Shown one piece after another: positions 17,301 to 26,312 of a stretch of DNA of 26,312 bases. Within the stretch, counting starts at the first letter, position 1. Each line of letters starts with the position of its first letter. A program made the translations under genes and the position numbers. The notes beneath the pieces are model-generated. The model was given only the letters and a program-made list of their open reading frames with translations, did no database searches and had not been told where the DNA came from. Origin of the DNA: Symbiodinium natans (lineage: Eukaryota > Sar > Dinophyceae > Suessiales > Symbiodiniaceae); NCBI GenBank assembly GCA_905221605.1, contig CAJNDS010001251.1:1-26312 (forward strand), written 5' to 3'.

Positions 17301-18280
17301 GGTACTGCCAACACTTTTCAGTGGAGATTCTTCTCAACAACAGGCACATAATTGGCAATAGGGTTGGATTTACTCTTTGCTTAGAGTTCCAGCACTTGCC
17401 TGCCTGCAAAAGCCTGTGGGTGTGGTTTGAACGAAAACACAGCAATCGTGCCGAATCGAGCAACTTGACCACTCTCAGAGTTTTAGAGCTTAAAGAAAGC
17501 CTGGCTGGTGATTGGAAACAAATCTGGGCTGGTCGAACCTGCTGGACGGTCTGTCACTTAAGTTTAACACTTGGAGCCCAAAAAGCTCTGCGAAAGCCAA
17601 CGCGGCTCATTTGCGCAGAAATCTCAAAGAGCCTTTTCACCTAAATCTGTTTTTTTTTTTTTTTTTGAAAGCGAGTTTTTTGGATTTGGGATGGAGCCCA
17701 AATGAAGCTTTTTTGTAATTTCCGCACTTTCCGGAACATTTGTTCTGGTCAATTCCGGGGGTTCCGGTAGGTTCCAGTGGAAGTTGTTTTTGTTTGGAAT
17801 GCTTTTAAAAAATGCAAATTTCCGGTGGGACAAAGCCCAAAATGTGGCCATAGGAGACACGAAAACTGGTCTTGGTCCAGGAAAAGGGTTTAGTTTGCGG
17901 TGGGTGGTTTCGCTTGCAATGTGAACGCTTGCACCATGCTGCCTGATTTCCAGTGGCTACCTACTAGTTAAAATCTTCTTGGACCAAGGTTAGTTTAAGA
18001 CTCTTGAAAAACAGTAGAACTTCCTGGTTTTGGAGAAAAAGCCATAAAACTTTGGAAAAAGTATAAAATAACCAAAAAGGCAAACCATCAGGCTGTGTTT
18101 CTAAAATTTCTGTGTTCAGTTCAGTTTCGCATAAATTGAGCTGAAAGCCCACATCTAGATTACTTTCAGCTCAGTGGTAGGTTTGAACTCAACTTTTTGG
18201 GTTTCAACTGAAGACCCGCCAACGGCAGCTATGGACGTCCAAGTTTCCAACAAATTTTGCATTTTGCAAGACATGCGATG
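17301..18280. other. intergenic sequence, no gene recognised
   Basis: Only short reading frames without recognisable domains are present. A T17 run lies at 17650-17666. Confidence 0.6.
17650..17666. repeat. poly-T run (T17)
   Basis: A homopolymer of 17 T. It could be the A-tail of a minus-strand retrocopy, but no parent sequence was recognised beside it. Confidence 0.9.
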
Positions 18281-18462
18281 GGAAGAGAGCGATCTGCATT
18301 GCCACTCTGAAGTGAGTTTTGGGAAGATAACCTTCTCTGATGTGGGTTGTTTGGGAAGATCAGCAATCTGTATCGCTTCTCTGAAGTGGGTTCAGGAATG
18401 ATCTGCAATCTGTATTGCTCCTCTGAAGTTGGTTTAGAAAAAATCAGCAAAGCGAGCTGTGC
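18281..18462. repeat. small-hairpin repeat cluster 2 (three to four copies)
   Basis: The same motif as in cluster 1: GGAAGA, a hairpin, then CTCTGAAGTGGGTT. Hairpins are at 18288-18303 (AGCGATCTGCATTGCC), 18362-18377 (AGCAATCTGTATCGCT) and 18405-18418 (GCAATCTGTATTGC). A related perfect stem, GCGAGCTGTGCTCGC, follows near 18450-18464. One repeat body near 18323-18350 lacks the hairpin. Confidence 0.8.
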
Positions 18463-18564
18463 TCGCCCTTGCAGAAAACACTTTGACACGGCAAACACGT
18501 CACTACACTCACTGCACTAAACTCGGCAACACTGAAACTGATCATTCATCATTGGTTTCGTGAA

Positions 18565-18597
18565 TTCACGGTCTCATGACATCGTGACCACCGTGAA
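18565..18597. repeat. inverted repeat
   Basis: TTCACGGT at 18565-18572 pairs with ACCGTGAA at 18590-18597. It lies next to the palindrome CGTGAATTCACG. Function unknown. Confidence 0.7.
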
Positions 18598-18760
18598 TCC
18601 CTGATGACATCAACTCGGATCAGAAAACCGATGAAGATGATGAACATGAAAGAAGTTGAATTTTTCGAATTCATATCATTGACGTCAGTCACAACATCAG
18701 AAATTCATGCCAGAGCCGGCAGTTGGTTCAATTATGCGCAAGACAAGTGCAGAAATTGTT

Positions 18761-18886
18761 ATCATCATCATGATGATGATGATGATCATCATCATCATCA
18801 TGAGCGTTGGAAAATTGTCAGTCATCATCATCATCATCACCATCATCATCACCATCATCATCACCATCATCATCACCGTCATCATG
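18761..18886. repeat. ATC/ATG trinucleotide microsatellites
   Basis: The first tract, 18761-18803, switches from (ATC)n to (ATG)n and back, so it is self-complementary. The second, 18822-18886, is (CAT)n with every fourth triplet changed to CAC, giving a 12-bp higher-order period. His-rich and Met-rich translations of it are artefacts. Confidence 0.95.
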
Positions 18887-21275
18887 AAAACCAGACTCCG
18901 CCATTCATCCGAAGTCGTTGTCCTGTCAAGTTGTTATCATTCATGATCATGTTCGTGTCGTTTTCAATATTCAAGTCTTTTTTTGGAAAGCGCCTCTTTA
19001 CTGCGCTCAGTGGGTCATCGAGATCAGAAAGAAGTGTGCGTTTCACTGCCTCCCCGCTCGACCGCCTCGCCGGGCCTTGCGGCCCTGCCTCTCTTGCCTC
19101 TTGCTGCTCTTGCGCCACCCTCTCGCACCCGTCACCTCTTCTCGTCTCATCTTATTCTTTTATCTCGTCGCCTCTCATCCTTGCCAACTTTCGCTACCTC
19201 CACACCAAAACAATTTCATTTTTCAACGATTTCAACAAAATCTAAAACGTTTAAATCAAAGCTGCCAAACCGAGCCTTGGCCGTCAATTTAGTCGATGCA
19301 GGCAACACGGTCTTGCAAAGGTGGCACACTTTAAGAACCACTTCTTCAACAAGATTCCTTTTTGGAAAATCCCAAAATTGGAAATAAGCCAAATGTATTG
19401 GTGATCAATTTGCTCTTTACTACTCTCCAAAGATTCTCTTGCAAACCTCTAGCACACTTAAGACAGCTCAAGTGCTCTGCGCTTTCCAAGAGCTGACGTC
19501 TGGTCTTTAGGTCTTCCAGGTTGCCAGATCAGAAAAGAACGAAAAACGTATTTGAAAGCCAGGTACACCACAAACAAGAACAAAGATAACACAACACAAC
19601 GGCAAAAAAACAATCTGACGGTCAAATTTGGCCCAGAAGTTATTTGGCCACTTTGGTTCTTGTGTTTTTCCTTCCTCTCAGTCCAGCGTTACCAAGGTTC
19701 ACGTCTGGCGCGGACTGACAACAACCAGTCGACCGCAAGAGACTGTGCTGGACGTCTGGAAATAGTCAATTTGGAGCGCATAACCTGGCAGAATGTTAAG
19801 TGGAATTTGAAATTGTGTGGTAACTTGGGCAACATGTCAAGTTTTTTTTTTTGATTGGAGTTTTGCAGCTTGGTTGCGGCCCAAAGTGTTTGTCTTCATA
19901 AGCGGCCTTCTTCTAATTTGTCCAATCCCCAGATGCACAAGGTGGCTCCGCCTCCATCTGCAGGGCAAACATCTACATCGGCAGAAAATTTACACTTGTT
20001 GGAAAATACATTTACAGAGCCGGTTCACAAGTGGCGACGTTTGGAAATTCTGGGCGGCTCAGACTTCCTGTCACAACGTTGGTGCTTTCTCACAAGCCGG
20101 GCACTGGTATTACAAGAGCCTTGCACGATTTTTTTGGGCATTCTGTGCAAGTTGAACTTCTGGTTGTGCATGCTTTTCCCTTTGGGTATCTGTCTTCGTT
20201 TGCATTTCTTATTGTAAATGTCTTGGACTGCATCAAGAGCTTATCACAGCGTACATGTTAACGTCTGGAGAAGTTTGGGATGTAGGTTGCTGCAAGGCTA
20301 CACAAATTGCATTGGTCTGATCATGGGTTAAGTCTTCCCTTCTAGACTCTAAGCTGTCGTTTGGATTTCATTCCTGGTGTGACAATACTGGAGCAGAGGC
20401 CTTGTCGAATCTTTTCACAGCCTGGCCACTGGGAGGCATTCTCTTAACGTCTAGCTTGATTTCCAGCTTAACAGGCATACATGTGGATGTCAGCCACATT
20501 AGTGGTCCAAAAAATGTGGATGCGAATCATCTTAGTTGCTGGGTTGCCCCAGCCGTTGGCGTTAGGCTGGAAGGCTGAGCACAGACGCAGAGTGTTTTGG
20601 CGGCAGTTATGGTTTGCATGCCCATGCGCCAAGAGCTTGGCGGCTCTTGTTTGTTCTTCCTAGCTCATCTTCTTTGGAAGCTGCCTTGTGATTTGCAGCC
20701 TGCACGGTTGCATTTGGAGAATCTTTGGCGCATCTACACTTCTTCTCTGCCAGGGTTACAACTTGGAAAAATATATGCCGATCCATAGGTTCTACATTGG
20801 GTCGACTAAGTTGATTTTAAGTTTGTTCAAAATGATTTGCATTCCGGCAGTGAAAGAAGAAGTGCGCCTTGTTCTTGAGCAAGGTTCTTGCTTTCGGGAA
20901 TGTAGGAATTTGTGAAACAAATCTTACATTGCTTTGTCGCATTAAAGCTTGTACCAGCTGCGGCCAAATACTGTGACCGAACCATGATGATCGAGAAGCA
21001 ATCTGTCGTGAAGAGCGAATGGCCGCAGAAAGTACAGCTACAGTCAGAAGATTGACAAAGGTATTAGGAAGCAGACTTGGTTTAACGTTCTTGTCAGCTT
21101 TTGGTTTTGCGGTCGAATCTGCAGGTCAAAGAGAAGGAGATTTTGTCGCAAGAAGATATTTTTGCATGCGGTTGATGAGTTTTGTGTTTGACCGTTTTCA
21201 ACAGCTCAAGAACCACCTCAAGAACCTCAAGAACATGAACAAGAAGTTTTACATGGTCACAGCAGCAACAGCAGC
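18887..21275. other. long intergenic region, no gene supported
   Basis: The longest frames (about 120-210 codons) lack recognisable domains and have low-complexity or random composition. Exons of a host gene cannot be excluded, because dinoflagellate genes can have many small exons, but no convincing splice-bounded coding pattern was seen. Confidence 0.5.
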
Positions 21276-22211
21276 ATGAGGCACGAGTACTTTTTCACGA
21301 GCATGCCTGAGCTTGAGATGTTTGTGCCCGTGTGCATGGCTGTGATTGTTGTGACGATCATTGTCTACTTGGCAGTGAACCAGAAGAGAGAGAAGAAGGT
21401 GAAGAAGGAAGAAGAAGAGAAGCCTGAAGTAGAGAGACTCCAAGAGAAACAAGGAGAAAAGCCCAAAGAAGAAGACAAACGACAAGGTGATGGAAGCGAA
21501 GTCGACGACACCGTGAAGATCGACGAGCTGATCGCGAAGATGAAGGAGCAAGAGAGAATCTTGGAGAAAGAGACACAGCAGAGGTTGGAAGCAGAAGAAA
21601 AGATTAAAGAAGCAGAAGAAGATCGAGACCAAGCATTTGCTCTGAAGGCGAAGATGGTCGAGAAGTACACCGAAGCTGAAGCAGAAAGACAGAGAGCAGA
21701 GAAGGAGAGAGAAGAGATGGAAAGACAAAAAGAAGCGTACAAGCAGGACGCCAGAGACCAGCTGAAGAAGGACTACGACATGATTTCAAAGCATATGAAG
21801 AAAGAAGCAGAGGAGAGAAAGAGAGAAGCTGAAGAGCTTGAACAAGCAGAACAAAGAAGAGAGGAGGAAGACAGGATGAACGCAGAGATCAGGAAGGCGA
21901 ACGAGGAGAAGATTGAAGCAGAGGAACGCCAAAGAAGGAAAGAGGAAACAGACAAGAAGGCCGAAGCAATGAGACAGAAGGAACAGGCCAAGAAGGAAGC
22001 ACAGGAAAAGAAGGAAGCGCAGGAAAAGAAGGAAGCGCAGGAAAAGAAGGAAGCACAGGAAAAGAAGGAAGCGCAGGAAAGGAAAGCGCAGGAAGAGAAG
22101 GAAGCACAGGAGAGGAAAGCGCCGGAAGAGAAGGAAGCACGAAGGCAGCCCAGGAAAAGGAGGACGCTGAGAACGAGCGAAGAAGCAAAGAGAAAGGCTA
22201 GAAGCCTATGA
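21276..22211 (+). CDS. membrane-anchored coiled-coil protein, unrecognised
   Basis: A 311-codon frame starting ATGAGGCACGAG. Residues 16-34 (FVPVCMAVIVVTIIVYLAV) form one strong hydrophobic segment after a short acidic N-terminus and before a Lys/Arg-rich stretch, which fits a signal anchor. Residues of about 36-290 are Glu/Lys/Gln/Arg-rich with heptad-like spacing, predicting a long coiled coil. Residues of about 239-285 consist of a tandem EKKEAQ-type hexapeptide. The last 25 residues switch to an Arg-rich composition, and the coiled-coil character continues in other frames, so the stop at 22209-22211 probably results from indels. No enzyme motif is seen. A structural or tethering role would be a guess. 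It could be a host gene, or the Gag-like ORF of a non-autonomous element, given the polypurine tract downstream at 23140. Confidence 0.5.
   Translation: MRHEYFFTSMPELEMFVPVCMAVIVVTIIVYLAVNQKREKKVKKEEEEKPEVERLQEKQGEKPKEEDKRQGDGSEVDDTVKIDELIAKMKEQERILEKETQQRLEAEEKIKEAEEDRDQAFALKAKMVEKYTEAEAERQRAEKEREEMERQKEAYKQDARDQLKKDYDMISKHMKKEAEERKREAEELEQAEQRREEEDRMNAEIRKANEEKIEAEERQRRKEETDKKAEAMRQKEQAKKEAQEKKEAQEKKEAQEKKEAQEKKEAQERKAQEEKEAQERKAPEEKEARRQPRKRRTLRTSEEAKRKARSL
21992..22138 (+). repeat. 18-bp in-frame tandem repeat (EKKEAQ)
   Basis: Consecutive copies of an 18-bp unit around GAAAAGAAGGAAGCGCAG, degenerating to ERKAQE/EEKEAQ near the 3' end. Replication slippage here may explain the frame changes just downstream. 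Confidence 0.9.
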
Positions 22212-22935
22212 AGCAAGGAGAAGGCAGAGGAAGAAGAGCAGGAAGCCCACAAGATGGAAATGGAGAAGGCAAAGAAGGAACTGAAGGAGGCGCAAGAACG
22301 AAAGACGCCAGGAGAAGTTCAGAAGGAAGAAGCGGAGAAGAAGGATGAAGGAGATTGAGGTCGTTGAAGCCGATGATTCCGAAGAAGAAGGAAAAGGAAC
22401 AGCAGGCTCAGGAGGAAGAAGAGAGACACCAGAAGAAAGAAGAGAAGAGGAGAAGCCCCAAGAACCACAGCAGAGAGGAGAGAAAGGCAGCAACGGAATG
22501 TGGTTGGATGTGGGAGTATTGTAAAGACACGAATGAGTATCGAGCAGTTCGGCTTGACAAGAAAGGTTCAGCGCAGTTGAAAGGTGCGCCGGCCAAAGGT
22601 GCCGAAGATTGGAACCTCGTGACCGAGAACTACAAGAACACAGGAAGGTGGGAAAGCCCCACTGAAGTGAGAAGGAAAGAGACGAGCCGAAAGAGCAGCA
22701 GCCGCAGCGAGAAGATCGGCAGCGAGAAGGAGGTCGGCGAGGCCACAGGCAGCAAGAAGAAGAAGAAGCGTGGCAGGCCGACACATGGCGCCAGCAGCAG
22801 GATTGGTACGCCGATGACAATTGGAGCCAGAACTACTGGGATGCAGACTGCGGCTACTACCACTACGCCCCAGCACCAAGCAAAGGGGAAATGGAAGTAT
22901 GGTGGTGGTGGCAAGAAAGGCTGGTAAGCGAGTAA
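22212..22935 (+). pseudogene. frame-disrupted continuation of the coiled-coil ORF
   Basis: Protein-like sequence continues across several frames. Acidic coiled coil (KEKAEEEEQEAHKMEMEKAK) occupies the original frame from 22215 to a stop at 22356-22358. Another frame carries EIEVVEADDSEEE. A third (from about 22380) has an aromatic module, CGWMWEYCKDTNEYR ... GAEDWNLVTENYKNTGRWE. The frame ending at 22935 has AWQADTWRQQQDWYADDN followed by WSQNYWDADCGYYHY. These Trp/Tyr-rich motifs look like genuine protein sequence rather than chance. Either several indels have broken a gene, or short introns or assembly errors separate the parts. Confidence 0.45.
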
Positions 22936-23139
22936 CCAGCAGGAAGCATCGAGAAGGGTGACGACTGAACGCAGCCTGAAGCATGTACAGATTTTCTGAA
23001 GCTGTGTACATAGAAGTTCGAGCACCCCGAACATTGCACGAAGTACAAAGTAGGTACAACGAATGTTTTGGAATAAGCAAGGCACAGCAGTGAGAATCAC
23101 TGCAGGACAGAGAACGCCCTAAAGCCTTCGACCTGTTCC
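22936..23139. other. 3' flank of the coiled-coil ORF, no gene seen
   Basis: Non-coding as far as can be seen; it leads into a polypurine tract. Confidence 0.4.
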
Positions 23140-23928
23140 GAGGCGGGGTGTTAAGTGTACAGCATGTATCCAGGTACAGCTACTGGGTGCAGTAGAAATG
23201 AGACAGAATGCCTGAAGGCATGTTGAGTCTGAGCAGAACGAGCGTGACCCCGGAGGCTTAGGCTCAAGAACTGTGCGAGAGAAAAGTTCGTTTTCCCGTT
23301 TGTAGCAGGGAGTGTTTTGGGCCATGATGTTTACTTCGTTTTTCAACAGAAGGCGAGCACCGTGATGAGGGAGTAGGAGATCACGAATGGAGTATTATGT
23401 GATACAGGTAAAGCGTTTTCGCATTGGAACGTTCACCCTACTCAAGCAGTAAATCATATGTTGGTCATGCTCAAGCGAACCTTGCTCAAGCATGTTGCTC
23501 ACTCAATTCTGTTCTGCTACTGCTCTGCACGCGTGCCGACTGTAACGCAAGACATCCCAGGCTTGATGGGCTCAAGGTCTCATGTCGTGATCACAGCTCA
23601 AAGAATGCACCCCTTGCATCATGCAAAACCAAAATCATCTTGGAAATACTGCATTGCGGTTGAGGTAGTAGAACAACAGCGAGGACTGAACCAATGCACA
23701 GCTTGTGTTACAGGATGTCTAAGACAATCGCGCAGGTACACGTTCTGGCGTCCCAGAACGCTTCAACACCATTTGCAAGTGTCTTCATTGGCAGGAGACT
23801 TGCAATCGTGCTCCTGCCCCCTGCATTTGTTGCCGTGCATTTCTTCTGACGACAATCATGTTGCGTGTCAAATGAAGTCTTCTTTTGTGACGCTACCAGT
23901 TCTTAATCCCGCGTGTGCAGCAGTGTGC
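23140..23928 (+). other. polypurine tract with LTR-like start, then non-coding sequence
   Basis: GAGGCGGGG (23140-23148) is followed immediately by TGTTAAGTGTACAGC, the pattern seen where a copia polypurine tract meets a 3' LTR. No second LTR copy was found upstream, so a solo or truncated element is possible. From about 23440 to 23575 CTCAAG(C) recurs four times. No gene is seen up to the satellite. Confidence 0.35.
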
Positions 23929-24442
23929 CACACACACAACCCACAACCCACAACCCACAACCCACAACGCACAACACACAACACACAACACACAACACAC
24001 AACACACAACACACAACACACAGCACACAGCACACAACACACAACACACAGCACGCAACACACAACACGCAACACACAACACGCAACACGCAACACGCAA
24101 CACGCAACACGCAACACGCAACACGCAACACGCAACACGCAACACGCAACACGCAACACGCAACACGCAACACGCAACACGCAACACGCAACACGCAACA
24201 CGCAACACGCAACACGCAACACGCAACACACAACACACAACACGCAACAAACAACACACAACACACAACACACAACACACAACACACAAAACACAACACA
24301 CAACACACAACACACAACACACAACACACAACACACAACACACACACACACAACACACAACACACAACACACAACACACAACACACAACACACAACACAC
24401 AACACACAACACACAACACACAACACACACACACACAACACA

Positions 24443-24443
24443 C

Positions 24444-24494
<51 letters not shown>

Positions 24495-24540
24495 CACACA
24501 CACACACACACACACAACACACACACACACACACACACAA
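24443..24540. repeat. (AC)n tract inside the satellite
   Basis: A dinucleotide AC run broken by a few AA junctions, embedded in the ACACAAC block. Shorter AC runs occur near 24340 and 24650. It looks like slippage-derived decay or expansion of the heptamer. Confidence 0.85.
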
Positions 24541-25195
24541 CACACAACACACAACACACAACACACAACACACAACACACACACACAACACACAACACAC
24601 AACACACAACACACAACACACAACACACAACACACAACACACAACACACAACACACACACACACACACACACAACACACAACACACAACACACAACACAC
24701 AACACACAACACACAACACACAACACACAACACACAACACACAACACACAACACACAACACACAACACACAACACACACCACACACCACACACCACACAC
24801 CACACACCACACACCACACCCCACACGACACACGACACACGACACACGACACACGACACACGACACACGACACACGACACACAGCACACAGCACACAGCA
24901 CACAGCACACAGCACACAGCACACAGCAAAAAGCACACAACACACAGCACACAGCACACAGCACACAGCACACAGCACACACAGCACACAGCACACAGCA
25001 CACAGCACACAGCACACAGCACACAGCACACAGCACACAGCACACAGCACACACACAGCTCACAGCAGCACACACACAGCAAACAGCACACAGCACACAG
25101 CACACGCACAGCACAACAGCACACAGCCAAGTCAAACAGCACACAGACACAGCACACAGCACAAGCAGCACACGGCACACAGCACCACAGCACAA

Positions 25196-25868
25196 CAGAG
25201 CACAGAGCACAGAGCACAGAGCACAGAGCACAGAGCACAGAGCACAGAGCACAGAGCACAGAGCACAGAGCACAGAGCACAGAGCACAGAGCACAGAGCA
25301 CAGAGCACAGAGCACAGAGCACAGAGCACAGAGCACAGAGCACAGAGCACAGAGCACAGAGCACAGAGCACAGAGCACAGAGCACAGAGCGCAGAGCACA
25401 GAGCACAGAGCACAGAGCACAGAGCACAGAGCACAGAGCACAGAGCACAGAGCACAGAGCACAGAGCACAGAGCACAGAGCACAGAGCACAGAGCACAGA
25501 GCACAGAGCACAGAGCACAGAGCACAGAGCACAGAGCACAGAGCACAGAGCGCAGAGCACAGAGCACAGAGCACAGAGCACAGAGCACAGAGCACAGAGC
25601 ACAGAGCACAGAGCACAGAGCACAGAGCACAGAGCACAGAGCACAGAGCACAGAGCACAGAGCACAGAGCACAGAGCACAGAGCACAGAGCACAGAGCAC
25701 AGAGCACAGAGCACAGGGCACAGAGCACAGAGCACAGAGCACAGAGCACAGAGCACAGAGCACAGAGCACAGAGCACAGAGCACAGAGCACAGAGCACAG
25801 AGCACAGAGCACAGAGCACAGAGCACAGAGCACAGAGCACAGAGCACAGAGCACAGAGCACAGAGCAC
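25196..25868. repeat. AGAGCAC homogeneous block (about 96 copies)
   Basis: The longest uniform block. Only three variant units stand out: GCGCAGA type near 25389 and 25550 (161 bp, i.e. 23 units, apart) and a GGGCACA type near 25717. This degree of uniformity points to recent expansion. Confidence 0.93.
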
Positions 25869-26312
25869 ACAGCACAGAGCACACAGCACACAGCACACAG
25901 CACACAGCACGCAGCACGCAGCACGCAGCACGCAGCACGCAGCACGCAGCACGCAGCACGCAGCACGCAGCACGCAGCACGCAGCACGCAGCACGCAGCA
26001 CGCAGCAGCACGCAGCACGCAGCACGCAGCACGCAGCACGCAGCACGCAGCACGCAGCACGCAGCACGCAGCACGCAGCACGCAGCACGCCGCACGCAGC
26101 ACGCAGCACGCAGCACGCAGCACGCAGCACGCAGCACGCAGCACGCAGCACGCAGCACGCAGCACGCAGCACGCAGCACGCAGCACGCAGCACGCAGCAC
26201 GCAGCACGCAACACGCAACACGCAGCACGCAACACGCAACACGCAACACGCAACACGCAACACGCAGCACGCAACACGCAACACGCACCACGCAGCACGC
26301 AGCACGCAGCAC

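Larger units (their letters stand above)
23929..26312. repeat. heptanucleotide satellite array, runs off the window end
   Basis: About 2.4 kb of 7-bp repeats of general form ACRCRRC, in blocks that are each nearly uniform. In order: ACCCACA/ACACAAC mix; ACGCAAC (about 24052-24227); ACACAAC with pure AC runs (24228-24775); ACACACC (to about 24821); ACACGAC (to about 24880); ACACAGC (to about 25070); irregular; AGAGCAC (about 25196-25868); ACACAGC; ACGCAGC (about 25907-26205); then mixed ACGCAAC/ACGCAGC. Because 7 is not a multiple of 3, all minus frames rotate and stay open without coding for anything. Confidence 0.97.

Noticed and set aside
18604-19245. 213-codon ORF with a poly-His stretch
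   Set aside because: The His run is a CAT/CAC microsatellite and the remainder shows no domain.
21019-21279. 86-codon ORF overlapping the coiled-coil start codon
   Set aside because: No domain or paralogue was recognised. Its overlap with the next ATG could mimic translational coupling, which has no support here in a eukaryotic context.
21249-22252. Minus-strand Ser/Phe/Leu/Cys-rich ORFs opposite the coiled-coil ORF
   Set aside because: They are the mirror of GAA/AAG-rich coding sequence (TTC/CTT), a typical shadow frame.
23868-26312. Minus-strand ORFs of 387-814 codons rich in CVLCAVCC-type sequence
   Set aside because: They are translations of a 7-bp repeat that contains no stop in any minus frame. 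All three frames give the same rotated peptide, so coding is not supported.
23929-26312. Telomere
   Set aside because: The unit length is 7 bp, but no unit is TTTAGGG or a close variant, and several unrelated variants alternate.

Overview
The window looks like nuclear DNA of a dinoflagellate, probably a Symbiodiniaceae-type alga. This is inferred from the style of the Ty1/copia polyproteins, a short match to the dinoflagellate spliced leader, long gene-poor spacers and abundant simple repeats. No conventional single-copy housekeeping gene was recognised, and no tRNA or rRNA gene was seen.

Layout. (1) 1-3575, plus strand: a decayed copia element. It keeps a proline-rich or spacer segment, the C-terminal part of an integrase and the N-terminal half of a reverse transcriptase (RT). 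It is broken by frameshifts, by the loss of the RT YxDD box, and by an AT-rich insert of about 430 bp (about 1831-2262) that folds into a long hairpin. (2) 3576-17040, minus strand: a much better preserved LTR retrotransposon. Its LTRs of about 520 bp lie in direct orientation (5' LTR at 16523-17040; 3' LTR beginning at 8369 and ending at 3576). A single 2584-codon ORF encodes Gag, a CCHC knuckle, protease, integrase, RT and RNase H. Two parts are unusual: a spacer of roughly 600 residues between protease and integrase that carries a 51-bp minisatellite and two hydrophobic segments, and a C-terminal appendage resembling a SAM-methyltransferase fold that is cut by a frameshift. The 3' LTR is interrupted by two tandem copies of a non-coding unit of about 2.13 kb, each bounded by the same 12-mer. 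(3) 17041-21275: gene-poor DNA with a dispersed small-hairpin repeat, a poly-T run and ATC/ATG microsatellites. (4) 21276-22935, plus strand: a membrane-anchored coiled-coil ORF followed by frame-disrupted continuation. A polypurine tract and an LTR-like start lie downstream at 23140-23149. (5) About 23929-26312 (running off the window): heptanucleotide satellite arranged in homogenised variant blocks.

How it fits together: the retroelement ORFs would supply particle, cleavage, integration and reverse-transcription functions for the 3576-17040 element. The older element at the left appears to have been interrupted or truncated by it. The rest is accessory or repetitive DNA, with one possible decayed gene or non-autonomous element.
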